DNA of 40,302 nucleotides, taken from contig JARFRD010000184.1 in the NCBI GenBank assembly GCA_029287435.1, positions 1-40,302 of the forward strand. Direction: 5' to 3'. The notes under the pieces are model-generated. The model searched no databases. It saw nothing but the letters and a program-made list of their open reading frames with translations, and was not told where the DNA came from. Below, one piece after another: positions 17,326-27,776 of this stretch (within the stretch, counting starts at the first letter, position 1; every line of letters starts with the position of its first letter). The DNA comes from Gammaproteobacteria bacterium (GTDB taxonomy: Bacteria > Pseudomonadota > Gammaproteobacteria > SZUA-229). Both the position numbers and the translations under genes were made by a program.

Positions 17326-19110
17326 TCAGCTCGAGGGCTGCTCGGTTTCCTGTTTGCGCAGCCTCAGGTTGAGCTCCTTGAGCTGGGCATTGGATACAGC
17401 CGATGGTGCCGAGGTCAACGGGCATGCCGCTGTCTGGGTTTTCGGGAATGCCATGACATCGCGAATGGAGCTTGCCCCGCTCATCAGCATGATCAGGCGA
17501 TCCAGACCGAAAGCGATACCGGCATGCGGCGGACAGCCGTACTTGAGCGCATTGAGCAGGAAGCCAAATTTGTCTTCAGCAACTTCATCAGAAATCCCGA
17601 GCAGATCCAGTACCGCCTTCTGCATTTCCATATCGTGGATACGCACAGAACCGCCACCCAGCTCGGTACCGTTCAGCACCATGTCATAGGCACGTGACAG
17701 CATGGCCTCGGGTTCCTGCTTCAACATTTCCGGCGAGTTCGTTGCTGGTGCAGTGAATGGATGATGCAATGGCGTCAGGCCGCCCTTGCCGTCGTCTTCG
17801 AACATCGGGAAGGCAACCACGAACAAGGGCTTCCACTCGTCGGAAACCAGGCCGCGGTCCTTGCCGAGCTTGACGCGCAAGGCGCCGATTGATTCGTTCA
17901 CGATCCGGGCATCACCGGCACCGAAGAACAGGATATCACCGGATTTCGTTTTGGTTTTCGAGATGATGGCTTCCAGCACTTCATCGGGCAGGAATTTGAC
18001 GATGGGTGATTGCAGACCATCACGGCCGGCATCAACATCGTTCACCTTGATCCAGGCCAGGCCCTTGGCACCGTAACGACCGACATAATCCGTGTAATCG
18101 TCGATTTCCTTGCGTGACAGTTCGGCACCACCCGGCAGTCGCATGACAACGACACGACCTTTCGGGTCGTTGGCCGGACCGGAGAACACCTTGAACTCGA
18201 CGTCTTTCATTTCCTCGGCAAGGTCGACCAGCAACAGCGGGATACGCAGATCGGGCTTGTCCGAGCCGTAATGTTCCATCGCCTCGGCATAGGTCATGCG
18301 CGGGAAAGGATTCGGCAGATCGACATCGAGTACTTCCTTGAACAGGCCACGAATCATTTCTTCGTTGATCTCCATCACGGCTTCTTCGCCCATGAATGAT
18401 GTTTCGATATCAAGCTGGGTAAATTCAGGCTGGCGGTCTGCGCGCAGGTCTTCGTCACGGAAACAACGTACAACCTGGTAATAGCGGTCCATGCCAGACA
18501 TCATCAACAACTGTTTAAACAACTGCGGCGATTGCGGCAAGGCAAAGAACTGGCCGTTATGAGTCCGGCTGGGCACCAGGTAATCGCGCGCACCTTCGGG
18601 TGTCGCCTTGGTCAGCATCGGTGTTTCAATTTCCCAGAAACCGTTGCTGTCGAGGTAATTACGCAGGTAACGTGTGACTTTGTTGCGCAAGCGCATACGC
18701 TGCTGCATTTCATCACGACGCAGATCGATATAGCGATAACGCAGGCGCAGGTCATCATGCACATCGTCGTCATCGAGTTGGAACGGCGGTGTTTCAGCCG
18801 CGTTCAGTACAGTCAGCTCCTTGCCGAGTACTTCGATTTTTCCGGTAGCGAGTTTTTCATTGATGGTTGCTTCATCGCGCGCGCGTACCAGCCCCTTGAC
18901 CCGTAGCACGTACTCATTGCGGATGCGCTCGGCGGTTTCAAATACATCCTCCCGGTCAGGATCGAAGACGATCTGCACCAGGCCTTCACGATCACGCAAG
19001 TCAACGAAGATCACGCCTCCGTGGTCGCGACGGCGATTAACCCAGCCACAAAGGGTGACTTCCTGATCAATCAGTTCTTCGGTGACGTGTCCGCAATAAT
19101 GGCTGCGCAT
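17326..19110 (-). CDS. aspS: Aspartyl-tRNA synthetase
   Basis: A full-length bacterial-type class II synthetase of 594 aa. The N-terminal OB anticodon-binding domain is '[27 protein letters not shown]'. Class II motif 2 is '[23 protein letters not shown]', followed by the bacterial GAD insertion (about residues 290-420). Motif 3 is '[13 protein letters not shown]'. It charges tRNA-Asp in the cytoplasm. ATG 19110 gives the standard MRSHYCG start. fmdB lies 69 bases upstream in the same direction. Confidence 0.97.
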   Translation of the reverse strand: MRSHYCGHVTEELIDQEVTLCGWVNRRRDHGGVIFVDLRDREGLVQIVFDPDREDVFETAERIRNEYVLRVKGLVRARDEATINEKLATGKIEVLGKELTVLNAAETPPFQLDDDDVHDDLRLRYRYIDLRRDEMQQRMRLRNKVTRYLRNYLDSNGFWEIETPMLTKATPEGARDYLVPSRTHNGQFFALPQSPQLFKQLLMMSGMDRYYQVVRCFRDEDLRADRQPEFTQLDIETSFMGEEAVMEINEEMIRGLFKEVLDVDLPNPFPRMTYAEAMEHYGSDKPDLRIPLLLVDLAEEMKDVEFKVFSGPANDPKGRVVVMRLPGGAELSRKEIDDYTDYVGRYGAKGLAWIKVNDVDAGRDGLQSPIVKFLPDEVLEAIISKTKTKSGDILFFGAGDARIVNESIGALRVKLGKDRGLVSDEWKPLFVVAFPMFEDDGKGGLTPLHHPFTAPATNSPEMLKQEPEAMLSRAYDMVLNGTELGGGSVRIHDMEMQKAVLDLLGISDEVAEDKFGFLLNALKYGCPPHAGIAFGLDRLIMLMSGASSIRDVMAFPKTQTAACPLTSAPSAVSNAQLKELNLRLRKQETEQPSS

Positions 19111-19179
19111 AGTACTCTCGATGCTTTGGAATTAATAAAAAAGGTGTTGGATGATAAGGCCTATCTCATTGATTGGCAA

Positions 19180-19491
19180 TCAATTTTTAGTATTGTCGGC
19201 CTTTTTCGTTGTCGTTGTACTGCCCGATGCCGGTTTCGCTGTCGACTTGCTGCCCTGTTTACTGTCGGATGCTTTGGAGTCACCCGCATCATGAATATTC
19301 TTTTTCTGCCCGGATTTGAAATCAGTTTCATACCAGCCGCCACCTTTAAGACGAAAAGCGGCCGCAGTCACCATCTTTTTCATCGCAGGCTTGCCGCAGG
19401 CCGGACATTCCGTTAGTGGATCATCGGAGATCTTCTGCAGCACCTCAACCTGGTGTCCGCACTCAGCACACTGGTATTCGTAAATTGGCAT
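19180..19491 (-). CDS. FmdB-family zinc-ribbon protein
   Basis: A 103-aa protein with the FmdB start 'MPIYEYQCAECGH' and a zinc ribbon made of Cys8, Cys11, Cys29 and Cys32. The tail from about residue 65 is low-complexity Ser/Thr/Lys and probably disordered. The family's role is unknown in general; it is often found just upstream of aspS, as here. It is the first gene of the long minus-strand block. Confidence 0.9.
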   Translation of the reverse strand: MPIYEYQCAECGHQVEVLQKISDDPLTECPACGKPAMKKMVTAAAFRLKGGGWYETDFKSGQKKNIHDAGDSKASDSKQGSKSTAKPASGSTTTTKKADNTKN

Positions 19492-19616
19492 TCGCGTTCA
19501 AGAATCTATTTCAGTCAAAATATAAGCGGCTAATTATATACGCCCCGCTGTCGCTTCGCTATCCGTGTTCTCGGCTCGGCTGCAATCACGTCGGGGCGCC
19601 ATGATAAGCTTCGCGC

Positions 19617-20474
19617 ATGCCAGCAACCGCCAACGCCCGATTTGCCGACAAGGCCATCCTGATTACCGGTTGTTCAACCGGAATCGGTTACTGTGTGGCC
19701 CGGGGGTTGCAGGCCCGGGGTTATCGCGTGTTTGCCACGGCACGGCGTCCCGAAAGCGTTGAAGCGCTGCAGGCTGAAGGCCTGGAAAGCCTGCTACTGG
19801 ACCTGGACGATTCCAGCTCGATCAATCGGGCAGTCGATGAAATCCTGCAACGGACCGGAGGCAAGCTCTACGCCGTGTTCAACAACGGCGCCTTCGGCCT
19901 GCCCGGTGCAGTTGAAGACCTTAGCCGTGACGCCATTCGCGCCCTGTTCGAAACCAACTTTTTCGGCTGGCTGGAGCTGACCAACCTGCTGTTACCCGTG
20001 ATGCGCAAACAGGGTTATGGTCGTATTATCCAGAATAGCTCGGTACTCGGCTTTGTCGCCATGCCCTACCGTGGCGCCTACAACGCCAGCAAGTATGCTG
20101 TCGAGGGCCTCAGTGACACCCTGAGACTGGAACTGCATGATACTGATATCCACGTGGTGCTGGTAGAACCCGGCCCGATATTGAGTAACTTCAGGGCTAA
20201 CGCCTTGAAAGCATTACAAAAGTATATCGATATCGAGCACAGCGTGCACCGTGAGCGTTATCAGGCTGTGCTCGAGCGCCTGAACAAGGAAGGCCCGGCC
20301 GTGCCGTTCACGCTGCCGCCTGAAGCCGTGCTCGAAAAAGTCATCCGTGCACTTGAAGCGCGCACCCCAAAAGCGCGATACTATGTCACGTTCCCAACCG
20401 GTTTGTTTGCCTGGCTCAAGCGGTTATTACCGACGAAAACCCTCGACAGGTTACTGAGGCAAGCCAGTAAGTAA
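19617..20474 (+). CDS. Short-chain dehydrogenase/reductase (SDR)
   Basis: A 285-aa classical SDR. The NAD(P)-binding motif is TGCSTGIG (about residues 17-24), with an arginine pair after strand 2 ('ATARRPESV') that suggests NADP preference. The structural 'NNGAFG' is an NNAG variant. The catalytic Ser is in 'IIQNSSVLG', and Tyr155 and Lys159 are in 'YNASK'. 'LVEPGPI' follows. The substrate is unknown; the sequence looks like the 17beta-hydroxysteroid dehydrogenase-like SDR group. It stands alone, divergent from fmdB. Confidence 0.88.
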   Translation: MPATANARFADKAILITGCSTGIGYCVARGLQARGYRVFATARRPESVEALQAEGLESLLLDLDDSSSINRAVDEILQRTGGKLYAVFNNGAFGLPGAVEDLSRDAIRALFETNFFGWLELTNLLLPVMRKQGYGRIIQNSSVLGFVAMPYRGAYNASKYAVEGLSDTLRLELHDTDIHVVLVEPGPILSNFRANALKALQKYIDIEHSVHRERYQAVLERLNKEGPAVPFTLPPEAVLEKVIRALEARTPKARYYVTFPTGLFAWLKRLLPTKTLDRLLRQASK

Positions 20475-20524
20475 ATGTCCCAAAATCAAAAGTAATTCCT
20501 GCTAACTTGGCTACACTTATTTAA

Positions 20525-20549
20525 GGTGCGATTTCTATAATTTCGCACC
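20525..20549. repeat. 7-bp inverted repeat before the GGDEF-EAL gene
   Basis: GGTGCGA (20525-20531) and TCGCACC (20543-20549) flank an 11-base AT-rich centre, 34 bases before the ATG start. It has no T-run, so it is more likely an operator or leader hairpin than a terminator. Role unknown. Confidence 0.4.
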
Positions 20550-20582
20550 AAGGAATAGGTGGATGTATCGGGATACAACAAT

Positions 20583-22544
20583 ATGAAAAGGGACTCCATC
20601 AAACTGATCATCACTATCGGCTTTGCTGGCTTGCTGGCGCTGATGTCAGTTGTGTCATTCATTTCTCTTTCACAAATGCATGACACCATCGAAGACATGT
20701 CCACCGTGGTTAAAGTCACCAACGCAAAAATGCACTCGGCTAATGCCATGCGTGATTACATTCGTCTGCGCGGTGAAACCCTGCAACACATGCATCTCAC
20801 AGATGACCATTTTGAGCGCGACGAGCTAAGTCTGCTGATGCCTTATTATGCACGCCAGTTCCAGTTCGCCTATGAGCAGTTTCAAAAATACAACATGAGC
20901 AATGACGAACGTAATGTCATCAGGAAAATCATGGCACATGCTGTTGATGCTCGCGCAATCAACACTGTCGCCAAAGAGACATTGCTATCCGACGCCAGTG
21001 AAGATGAAATTGTAATGGCACTGCAGGAAGCCAGCGACACTCGTATCATCATGATGTCATATCTGAATGAGCTCGTGATGCTGCAGGAAGAGAACGCAAC
21101 CAAGGCCTTGTATAACAGTGTTACCTATCACGAACAAACCCAGACGATTGTCATTATCCTGACCGCTATCTCCTTCCTGGTTGGTATTTTAATTTCTACC
21201 CTCGTTGTTCGCGAAGCATCACGCAAGAATACGGAAATACAATACCGTGCCAGCCATGACACACTAACCAACCTGGTCAATCGCAAGGAATTTGAACATC
21301 GACTCGAAATAGCGATAAGTAACATCAAATCCAACCAGGTGCACGCACTCTGCTACCTCGATCTCGACCAGTTCAAAATCATTAACGATACCTGTGGACA
21401 TAAAGCCGGGGACGAATTACTCAAACAACTGACACGCCTGATTTCCGGTGTAGTACGTGAACGCGATACGCTCGGACGACTTGGTGGCGATGAATTCGGG
21501 CTGTTGCTGGAAAACTGCTCGATCGACAAGGCCGTTGAAATCACAGAAGGCATTGTCGGCCTGGTCAGGTCGCATGAATTCAAATGGGATAACCGCGTCT
21601 TCCATGTTGGCGTCAGTATCGGTGTGGTACAGGTAAACACATCAACCGAAACTTCTTCTATAGCGATGAGCCAGGCTGATGTTGCCTGTTATGCAGCCAA
21701 GGACATGGGGCGTAACCGTGTGCACGTTTACGAATTTGAGGACTCTCACGCCAGCAACCGCCATCGCGAACTCAGCTGGGTAGCCAACATCAACGACTCG
21801 ATTCTGAATGACCGTTTCTGTCTCTATGCACAGCCGATCATCAGCGTTGCCAATCCGATGGCTACCCGCATGTACGAGGTATTACTGCGTGTGAAAGATG
21901 ATAATGGCAATATCATTTCACCGGGCAAATATATCCCTGCGGCAGAACGCTTTAACCTTATGCGGGATGTTGATGAATGGGTGATGATAAACATCCTGCA
22001 AAAAATCAGTGACAATCCGAAACTGCCATGCCTGTTTATCAACCTTTCAGCCAACTCGATTACCGATAAGGAGTTTTGCGCTTTCGCAGAATCCGAGCTT
22101 AAACGACATTGCATCCAGCAGAACCAGCTGTGTTTTGAGATCACAGAAACCTCTGCGATTAAGAATATTCAGCAGGCCAGGACCTTTATGTCAGCACTTA
22201 AAGATTACAATTGTCAGTTTGCACTGGATGACTTTGGCAGCGGTATGTCGTCGTTTACCTACCTGAAAAATCTACCTGTTGATTATCTCAAGATCGAAGG
22301 CAGCATTGTCAGTGACATGATTAACGATCAGATTGACCATGCAATGGTGGCAGCAATCAACCAGATCGGGCGCGTGATGAAAATCAAAACCATTGCTGAG
22401 CATGTTGAAAGCACTGCCACGCTGGAGCAGTTAAAAACCATTGGCGTCGATTATGCACAGGGCTATCACATTGACGAGCCGTTCCCGATCGAGGATATCA
22501 GTACCATCATCGCAAGCAAGACACCAAAGATGCGTGTGGTGTAA
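20583..22544 (+). CDS. Membrane sensor with GGDEF and EAL domains (c-di-GMP turnover)
   Basis: About 653 aa. Membrane helix 1 (about residues 6-28) and helix 2 (about 187-210) enclose a 160-residue helical periplasmic sensor. A GGDEF domain follows with intact 'GRLGGDEFGLLLEN'. The EAL domain has EVL in place of EAL ('MYEVLLRV'), then 'FINLSANS', 'FEITET', 'FALDDFGSGMSSFTYL' and 'VDYLKIEG', so the metal and catalytic residues appear present. It could make or degrade c-di-GMP. I use ATG 20583, which has GGGATA nine bases upstream; a GTG at 20559 would add eight residues. A shared terminator separates it from the convergent clpB. Confidence 0.92.
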   Translation: MKRDSIKLIITIGFAGLLALMSVVSFISLSQMHDTIEDMSTVVKVTNAKMHSANAMRDYIRLRGETLQHMHLTDDHFERDELSLLMPYYARQFQFAYEQFQKYNMSNDERNVIRKIMAHAVDARAINTVAKETLLSDASEDEIVMALQEASDTRIIMMSYLNELVMLQEENATKALYNSVTYHEQTQTIVIILTAISFLVGILISTLVVREASRKNTEIQYRASHDTLTNLVNRKEFEHRLEIAISNIKSNQVHALCYLDLDQFKIINDTCGHKAGDELLKQLTRLISGVVRERDTLGRLGGDEFGLLLENCSIDKAVEITEGIVGLVRSHEFKWDNRVFHVGVSIGVVQVNTSTETSSIAMSQADVACYAAKDMGRNRVHVYEFEDSHASNRHRELSWVANINDSILNDRFCLYAQPIISVANPMATRMYEVLLRVKDDNGNIISPGKYIPAAERFNLMRDVDEWVMINILQKISDNPKLPCLFINLSANSITDKEFCAFAESELKRHCIQQNQLCFEITETSAIKNIQQARTFMSALKDYNCQFALDDFGSGMSSFTYLKNLPVDYLKIEGSIVSDMINDQIDHAMVAAINQIGRVMKIKTIAEHVESTATLEQLKTIGVDYAQGYHIDEPFPIEDISTIIASKTPKMRVV

Positions 22545-22566
22545 AAACTTTTTATCCGCCAATAAT

Positions 22567-22602
22567 AAAAGGCCGGTATGCATTGTGCATACCGGCCTTT
22601 TT
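22567..22602. terminator. Bidirectional terminator between the GGDEF-EAL gene and clpB
   Basis: A perfect stem GGCCGGTATGC/GCATACCGGCC (22571-22597) has a five-base loop, preceded by AAAA and followed by TTTTT. It serves both convergent genes. Confidence 0.92.
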
Positions 22603-22624
22603 GCTTATCAGCAATCAAGTATTG

Positions 22625-25231
22625 TTAAACCGCTTGCTTCACTGATGACAGTTTGCCGAAGCTGATTTCACCATCCTTGATATCAACACGGATGACATCA
22701 CCCTCAACATAATCGCCTTCGAGCAATTGTTGCGCCAACGGGTTTTCAAGATACTGCTGAATAGCGCGCTTCAATGGGCGCGCACCGTATACAGGATCAA
22801 AGCCCGCTTCTCCCAGCTTGTCGAGTGCTGCATCACTGACATCCAGCACAATGTCTTTTTCCTGCAGGCGATTACGCAGATGTGCAATCTGGATATTCGC
22901 AATTGAACGGATCTGCTCACGACCCAGCGGATGGAAGACAACAGTTTCATCCACACGGTTAATAAACTCGGGCCTGAAATGCTGACCAACAATATCCATC
23001 ACGGCTTTCTTCAAGCCATCATAGTCACCCGCTGCTGACAGCTCCTGAATCTGATGTGAGCCCAGGTTCGATGTCATGATGATCACGGTGTTCCTGAAAT
23101 CGACGGTTCTGCCCTGGCTGTCAGTAAGGCGGCCATCATCGAGCACCTGAAGCAACACATTAAAAACATCCGGATGCGCTTTTTCGATTTCATCGAGCAG
23201 GATGACTGAGTAAGGCTTGCGACGTACGGCCTCGGTCAGGTAACCGCCCTCATCGTAACCAACATAGCCTGGAGGCGCTCCAATTAAACGTGCCACGGAA
23301 TGTTTTTCCATGTATTCAGACATATCCAGACGCACCATGGCATCCTCGGTATCAAACATAAACTCAGCCAGAGCCTTGGTCAGTTCAGTCTTACCAACAC
23401 CGGTAGGACCGAAGAACATGAACGAACCATTGGGACGATTCGGATCAGACAGACCGGCGCGTGAACGACGAATAGCATTGGCTACGGCTGCAACGGCATC
23501 CTGCTGCCCAATCACACGTTCACCGATTTCTTCTTCCATACGCAGCAGTTTCTGCTGCTCGCCTTCCATCATCTTGCTGACAGGGATGCCGGTCCAGCGC
23601 GATACGATTTCTGCGATTTCATCACTCTGCACTTTATTGCGCAGCAACCTGTTTTCAGACTGATCACTCTGTTCGATTTGTGCCGCCTGTTCCAGTTGCT
23701 TTTCAAGTTCCGGGATTCGCCCGTACTGTAGCTCCGACATGCGCGCAAGGTCGCCGGCACGGTGTGCTGTTTCCAGTTCCAGACGTGCGCGCTCGAGTTC
23801 TTCTTTCACATTCTTCGAGCCCTGTACCGCAAGTTTTTCTGCCGTCCATTGTTCTTCATAATCACTGTACTCACGCTCCAGTGAAGCAACCTCTTCTTCC
23901 AGTGCTTTCAGGCGCTGCTGTGTTGCCTTGTCTTCATCCTTCTTCAAGGCTTCACGCTCAATCTTGAGCTGAATAATGCGGCGATCAAGACGGTCCATGA
24001 CTTCCGGCTTGGAATCAATTTCCATGCGGATGCGGCTGGCCGCTTCATCGACCAGGTCAATCGCCTTGTCGGGGAGCTGGCGGTCGCTGATATAACGATG
24101 CGACAGGGTTGCTGCTGCAACAATCGCAGGGTCGGTAATATCAACACCGTGATGTACTTCGTAGCGTTCTTTAAGACCACGCAGGATTGCGATAGTGTCT
24201 TCTACCGACGGCTCATCGACCAGCACTTTCTGGAAGCGGCGTTCGAGTGCAGCATCTTTCTCAATATACTGACGGTATTCATCCAGCGTGGTAGCACCAA
24301 CACAGTGCAATTCGCCACGCGCAAGTGCCGGCTTCAGCATGTTACCGGCATCCATGGCACCTTCGGCTTTACCCGCACCCACCATGGTATGTAATTCATC
24401 AATAAACAGAATGATCTGGCCTTCCTGCTTGGAAAGATCATTCAATACCGCTTTCAGTCGCTCTTCAAATTCACCACGGAACTTGGCGCCGGCAATCAGT
24501 GACCCCATATCGAGCGACAACAGGCGCTTGTTTTTCAGGCCTTCAGGTACTTCACCGTTAATAATGCGTTGCGCCAGGCCTTCGACGATCGCCGTTTTAC
24601 CAACACCCGGCTCACCGATGAGCACTGGATTATTCTTGGTGCGGCGTTGCAGTACCTGTACAGTACGGCGGATTTCTTCATCACGACCGATGACGGGATC
24701 CAGCTTGCCCTGCTGGGCACGCTCAGTGAGATCAATGGTATATTTTTCGAGTGCCTGGCGCTGGTCTTCCGCATTCGGATCATCAACCCTCTGACCACCT
24801 CTTACATCATCAATGGCTTTCTCCATGGTGTCTTTATTCGCACCACAGGAACGCAGCAGGTCACCCACACGACTCTTGTCTTCGATCGCAGCGAGCACAA
24901 ACAGCTCACTGGAGATGTACTGGTCTTTGCGTTTTTGCGCGAGCTTGTCTGTCACGTTGAGCAGCCGGCCCAGTTCATTGGATATGTTGACATCACCCTG
25001 GGAGCCTTCGACACGCGGCATGCGGTCGAGCTCTTCGAGCAGTTTAGATACCAGCAGGTCGACATTGCAGCCGGTACTTGAGAACAGGTGCCTGACAGTG
25101 CTGTTGTCCTGCTCCAGCAGTGCTGCCATCACGTGCACAGGCTCAATAAACTGATGATCGCGACCCACTGCCAGTGACTGTGCGTCAGCCAGTGCCATCT
25201 GGAACTTGCTGGTTAATTTGTCCATTCGCAT
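22625..25231 (-). CDS. clpB: ClpB disaggregase chaperone
   Basis: An 868-aa Hsp100 ATPase that rescues aggregated protein together with DnaK. An N-terminal Clp domain covers about residues 1-150. AAA1 has Walker A '[14 protein letters not shown]', and the middle coiled-coil domain spans about residues 410-520. AAA2 has '[14 protein letters not shown]' and '[16 protein letters not shown]'. Length is normal. The ATG at 25231 has AGGGGA eight bases before it; an ATG two codons later is an alternative. A heat-shock sigma factor type promoter lies about 40-60 bases upstream. Confidence 0.97.
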   Translation of the reverse strand: MRMDKLTSKFQMALADAQSLAVGRDHQFIEPVHVMAALLEQDNSTVRHLFSSTGCNVDLLVSKLLEELDRMPRVEGSQGDVNISNELGRLLNVTDKLAQKRKDQYISSELFVLAAIEDKSRVGDLLRSCGANKDTMEKAIDDVRGGQRVDDPNAEDQRQALEKYTIDLTERAQQGKLDPVIGRDEEIRRTVQVLQRRTKNNPVLIGEPGVGKTAIVEGLAQRIINGEVPEGLKNKRLLSLDMGSLIAGAKFRGEFEERLKAVLNDLSKQEGQIILFIDELHTMVGAGKAEGAMDAGNMLKPALARGELHCVGATTLDEYRQYIEKDAALERRFQKVLVDEPSVEDTIAILRGLKERYEVHHGVDITDPAIVAAATLSHRYISDRQLPDKAIDLVDEAASRIRMEIDSKPEVMDRLDRRIIQLKIEREALKKDEDKATQQRLKALEEEVASLEREYSDYEEQWTAEKLAVQGSKNVKEELERARLELETAHRAGDLARMSELQYGRIPELEKQLEQAAQIEQSDQSENRLLRNKVQSDEIAEIVSRWTGIPVSKMMEGEQQKLLRMEEEIGERVIGQQDAVAAVANAIRRSRAGLSDPNRPNGSFMFFGPTGVGKTELTKALAEFMFDTEDAMVRLDMSEYMEKHSVARLIGAPPGYVGYDEGGYLTEAVRRKPYSVILLDEIEKAHPDVFNVLLQVLDDGRLTDSQGRTVDFRNTVIIMTSNLGSHQIQELSAAGDYDGLKKAVMDIVGQHFRPEFINRVDETVVFHPLGREQIRSIANIQIAHLRNRLQEKDIVLDVSDAALDKLGEAGFDPVYGARPLKRAIQQYLENPLAQQLLEGDYVEGDVIRVDIKDGEISFGKLSSVKQAV

Positions 25232-25266
25232 GGTTTTAATCCCCTGAAAATCTTTAATTGTTCTTT

Positions 25267-25294
25267 ATATAAGGGTCATTTACACGGTTTCAAG
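25267..25294 (-). promoter_or_regulatory. Sigma32-like heat-shock promoter of clpB
   Basis: On the minus strand CTTGAAA (25288-25294) is followed after 12 bases by CCCTTATAT (25267-25275). This fits the RpoH pattern CTTGAA-N13-17-CCCCAT-T and its expected place upstream of clpB. Confidence 0.65.
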
Positions 25295-25439
25295 GCTTTT
25301 TATTCACTTAAATTACAAGAACATACATCACCAAAATCAAGACAGTATGCACCTTGTTCGGCGCCTGAATCGCCTCATAATCGACCAGGATAAGCAGGGA
25401 ATAAATGACAGCATTTGGTACATCACCTAGACTGCCGCC

Positions 25440-26498
25440 ATGCGCTACAAACCCGATTTTCGCTACGGCCTTGTGCTGTTGCTACTGGTATTTTTCAGCA
25501 CATCTGCCCAGGTAATGGCGGAAGCCTGGAACTCGGGCTGGACATTGCATCTCGATAACGACCTGCTCGCTGAACAGGATCGTGACTATACGGGCGGTAT
25601 TGCACTTACCCTTTCAGGTCGTCGTGCACAGGAATACCTGGTGTCACTGGAAGCTGTTCGAAACTGGCTGGATGGAATACTCGGCATCGACAAGCTCTAC
25701 GCCAGTCAATCACATTTCCAGCTCCACAGCTTGCAGTACGGTGTGATGTTATTCACACCCGGCGACATCACTGATCCTGCTCCGATATTTGATGACCGCC
25801 CCTACGGTAGCCTGTTCTATCTGTCCAACACGCAACTCACTGTAGCGCCCGAAGCTGACAGGGCCTGGTTATCGACTCTGACATTCGGCTTCCTGGGTCT
25901 GAATGCTGCCGAATACATACAGGAAGCCATTCATGCAGTCACAGATTCTGATGTCGCCAAAGGCTGGGATAACCAGATTTCATCCGGTGGTGAACCGACG
26001 TTGATGCTTACCTGGTCATCTCAGGACAATCACCTCGATCCAGGTGAAGCAATATATCGACATGAACTCAAAACAGCCTATGAAGCCAATGTTGGATTCA
26101 GCACTGATGTGAATGCCAGCCTGAGCTGGCGCTGGGGGCGTATCAATACACCCTGGTACAGTTTTAATCCGCAACATTCGCAATACATACAACTGGGTAC
26201 ACCCCAGGTTGCTGGCAAGGATACAACCGGCAAAGGCGAATTGTATCTATGGGCTGGATCAAGTATTAAGTATCGATTCTACAGTTCCCTGATGCAGGGA
26301 CAGTTTCGCGACAGTGTGGTGACTTTAAGCAATGATGAAGTTGAAAAGCTGATTGCACAGATCTGGCTTGGTGCCACCTGGGAGTTCGCCGAGAACGTCC
26401 GCGGCAGTTTTTACTACCGGGCCTCAACCAGGGAATTCAAGGGTCCGAATGCACACTACCCGGTGTGGGCAGGCCTCATCATCAGCCGCGCTTATTGA
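25440..26498 (+). CDS. LpxR-family (DUF2219) lipid A deacylase-like outer membrane protein
   Basis: A 352-aa outer membrane beta-barrel. The signal peptide covers residues 1-28 (ending VMA). The family start 'LHLDNDLLAEQDRDYTGGIALTLSG' holds the Asn-Asp pair that binds calcium in LpxR. 'MLFTPGDITDPAPIFDDRPYGSLFYLSN' is the second family block. A 'GWDNQ' loop and C-terminal aromatic strands follow. LpxR removes the 3'-acyloxyacyl chain of lipid A. The loop after GWDNQ reads ISSGGEP and lacks the histidine I would expect near the active site, so activity is uncertain. It stands alone, about 120 bases before rnfA. Confidence 0.8.
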   Translation: MRYKPDFRYGLVLLLLVFFSTSAQVMAEAWNSGWTLHLDNDLLAEQDRDYTGGIALTLSGRRAQEYLVSLEAVRNWLDGILGIDKLYASQSHFQLHSLQYGVMLFTPGDITDPAPIFDDRPYGSLFYLSNTQLTVAPEADRAWLSTLTFGFLGLNAAEYIQEAIHAVTDSDVAKGWDNQISSGGEPTLMLTWSSQDNHLDPGEAIYRHELKTAYEANVGFSTDVNASLSWRWGRINTPWYSFNPQHSQYIQLGTPQVAGKDTTGKGELYLWAGSSIKYRFYSSLMQGQFRDSVVTLSNDEVEKLIAQIWLGATWEFAENVRGSFYYRASTREFKGPNAHYPVWAGLIISRAY

Positions 26499-26615
26499 GG
26501 TAATTTTTTCATACCTGTTCATGATCAGGCTCAATATATCCCCTGTAATACTGACATATTATATCCCGCTGATTTTGTTACACTATCTTGCATCTAAACA
26601 CATGCCTGAGCGAGA

Positions 26616-27197
26616 ATGACTGAATACGCACTCATACTTCTCAGTACGATCCTGGTGAACAATTTCGTGCTGGTGAAATTTCTGGGCCTATGCCCATTCA
26701 TGGGCGTATCACGCAAACTCGAAACGGCCATGGGTATGGCGCTTGCTACTACCTTTGTGCTTACGCTGTCTTCTGTTTTCAGCTTCCTCGTTAACCAGTA
26801 CATCCTTACGCCGCTCGGCATCGAATATATGCGCACCATCATGTTTATCCTGGTGATTGCTGTCGTGGTTCAGTTCACTGAAATGGTTGTGCACAAAACC
26901 AGCCCCCTGCTCTACAACGTACTCGGCATCTTTCTGCCACTGATCACAACCAACTGTGCTGTTCTTGGTGTAGCACTGCTGAATGTCCAGGAGCAGAACA
27001 ATTTCATGCAATCACTGTTTTATGGCTTTGGTGCTTCAGTTGGTTTCTCCATGGTACTGGTACTGTTTTCTGCTATGCGCGAGCGCATCGCAGCTGCTGA
27101 CGTACCAGAAGTTTTCCAGGGAACATCAATTGCGCTGATTACTGCGGGTATTATGTCACTCGCTTTCATGGGCTTTGCCGGACTCATTAAGGTCTAA
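26616..27197 (+). CDS. rnfA: RnfA/RsxA, membrane subunit of the Rnf complex
   Basis: A 193-aa protein with six predicted membrane helices. The family start '[28 protein letters not shown]' includes the Cys that helps bind the membrane iron-sulfur cluster, and '[16 protein letters not shown]' holds the second one. RnfA pairs with RnfE in inverted topology. The Rnf complex moves electrons between ferredoxin and NAD while transporting Na+ or H+; in E. coli it also reduces SoxR. First gene of rnfABCDGE. Confidence 0.96.
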   Translation: MTEYALILLSTILVNNFVLVKFLGLCPFMGVSRKLETAMGMALATTFVLTLSSVFSFLVNQYILTPLGIEYMRTIMFILVIAVVVQFTEMVVHKTSPLLYNVLGIFLPLITTNCAVLGVALLNVQEQNNFMQSLFYGFGASVGFSMVLVLFSAMRERIAAADVPEVFQGTSIALITAGIMSLAFMGFAGLIKV

Positions 27198-27214
27198 GGA
27201 ACTCAACGCTTCTC

Positions 27215-27775
27215 ATGATGGTTGTCATTACAACATTGGCAATTATTGCAGCACTGTTTGGCTTGCTGCTGGCGTATTCTGCTATCCGCTTCAAGGTAGA
27301 AGGTGATCCCGTTGTCGACAAGATTGATGCTTTGCTGCCACAAACACAATGTGGTCAATGTACCTACGCCGGATGTCGCCCGTATGCTGAAGCCATTGCC
27401 AAAGGCGAAGCTGACATTAATCAGTGTCCACCGGGAGGTGAAACCACGATCGTTGCGCTTGCCGACCTGCTCGGTGTTGAAGCCAAGCCACTGAACGCTG
27501 AACACGGCGAAGAAAAAGAAACCAAAACGGTTGTCTATATCGACGAGCAAACCTGCATCGGCTGCACACTCTGTATCCAGGCCTGCCCGGTTGATGCAAT
27601 TCTTGGAGCCGCCAAGCACATGCATACCGTAATTGAAAGTGAATGCACAGGTTGTGATCTGTGCATCCCTCCCTGCCCGGTTGACTGCATCCATGTCAAA
27701 CCGATCGCACCGACTTTAAAGACATGGAAATGGCAACCGCCACAGGGTGGTTTTGCTACACCAAAGGCCAGCTAA
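27215..27775 (+). CDS. rnfB: RnfB/RsxB, ferredoxin-type subunit
   Basis: A 186-aa protein: an N-terminal membrane helix (about residues 3-24), then the four-cysteine cluster region '[15 protein letters not shown]...INQCPPGG', then two 4Fe-4S ferredoxin motifs '[16 protein letters not shown]' and '[16 protein letters not shown]'. It is the entry or exit point for electrons from ferredoxin. It follows rnfA after 17 bases; two Met codons in a row could start it. rnfC begins one base after its stop. Confidence 0.96.
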   Translation: MMVVITTLAIIAALFGLLLAYSAIRFKVEGDPVVDKIDALLPQTQCGQCTYAGCRPYAEAIAKGEADINQCPPGGETTIVALADLLGVEAKPLNAEHGEEKETKTVVYIDEQTCIGCTLCIQACPVDAILGAAKHMHTVIESECTGCDLCIPPCPVDCIHVKPIAPTLKTWKWQPPQGGFATPKAS

Positions 27776-27776
27776 T

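Noticed and set aside
19170-19190. TTGATTGGCAATCAATTTTT hairpin at the end of the fmdB gene
   Set aside because: The T-run is on the plus strand, where no gene ends; it overlaps the fmdB stop and would not stop fmdB-aspS transcription.
19541-19598. CGCCCCG / CGGGGCG inverted arms before the SDR gene
   Set aside because: Only seven bases with a 44-base gap in a GC-rich stretch; chance is likely.
26499-26615. Possible promoter (TACACT) before rnfA
   Set aside because: No matching -35 at a good distance; not supported enough to list.
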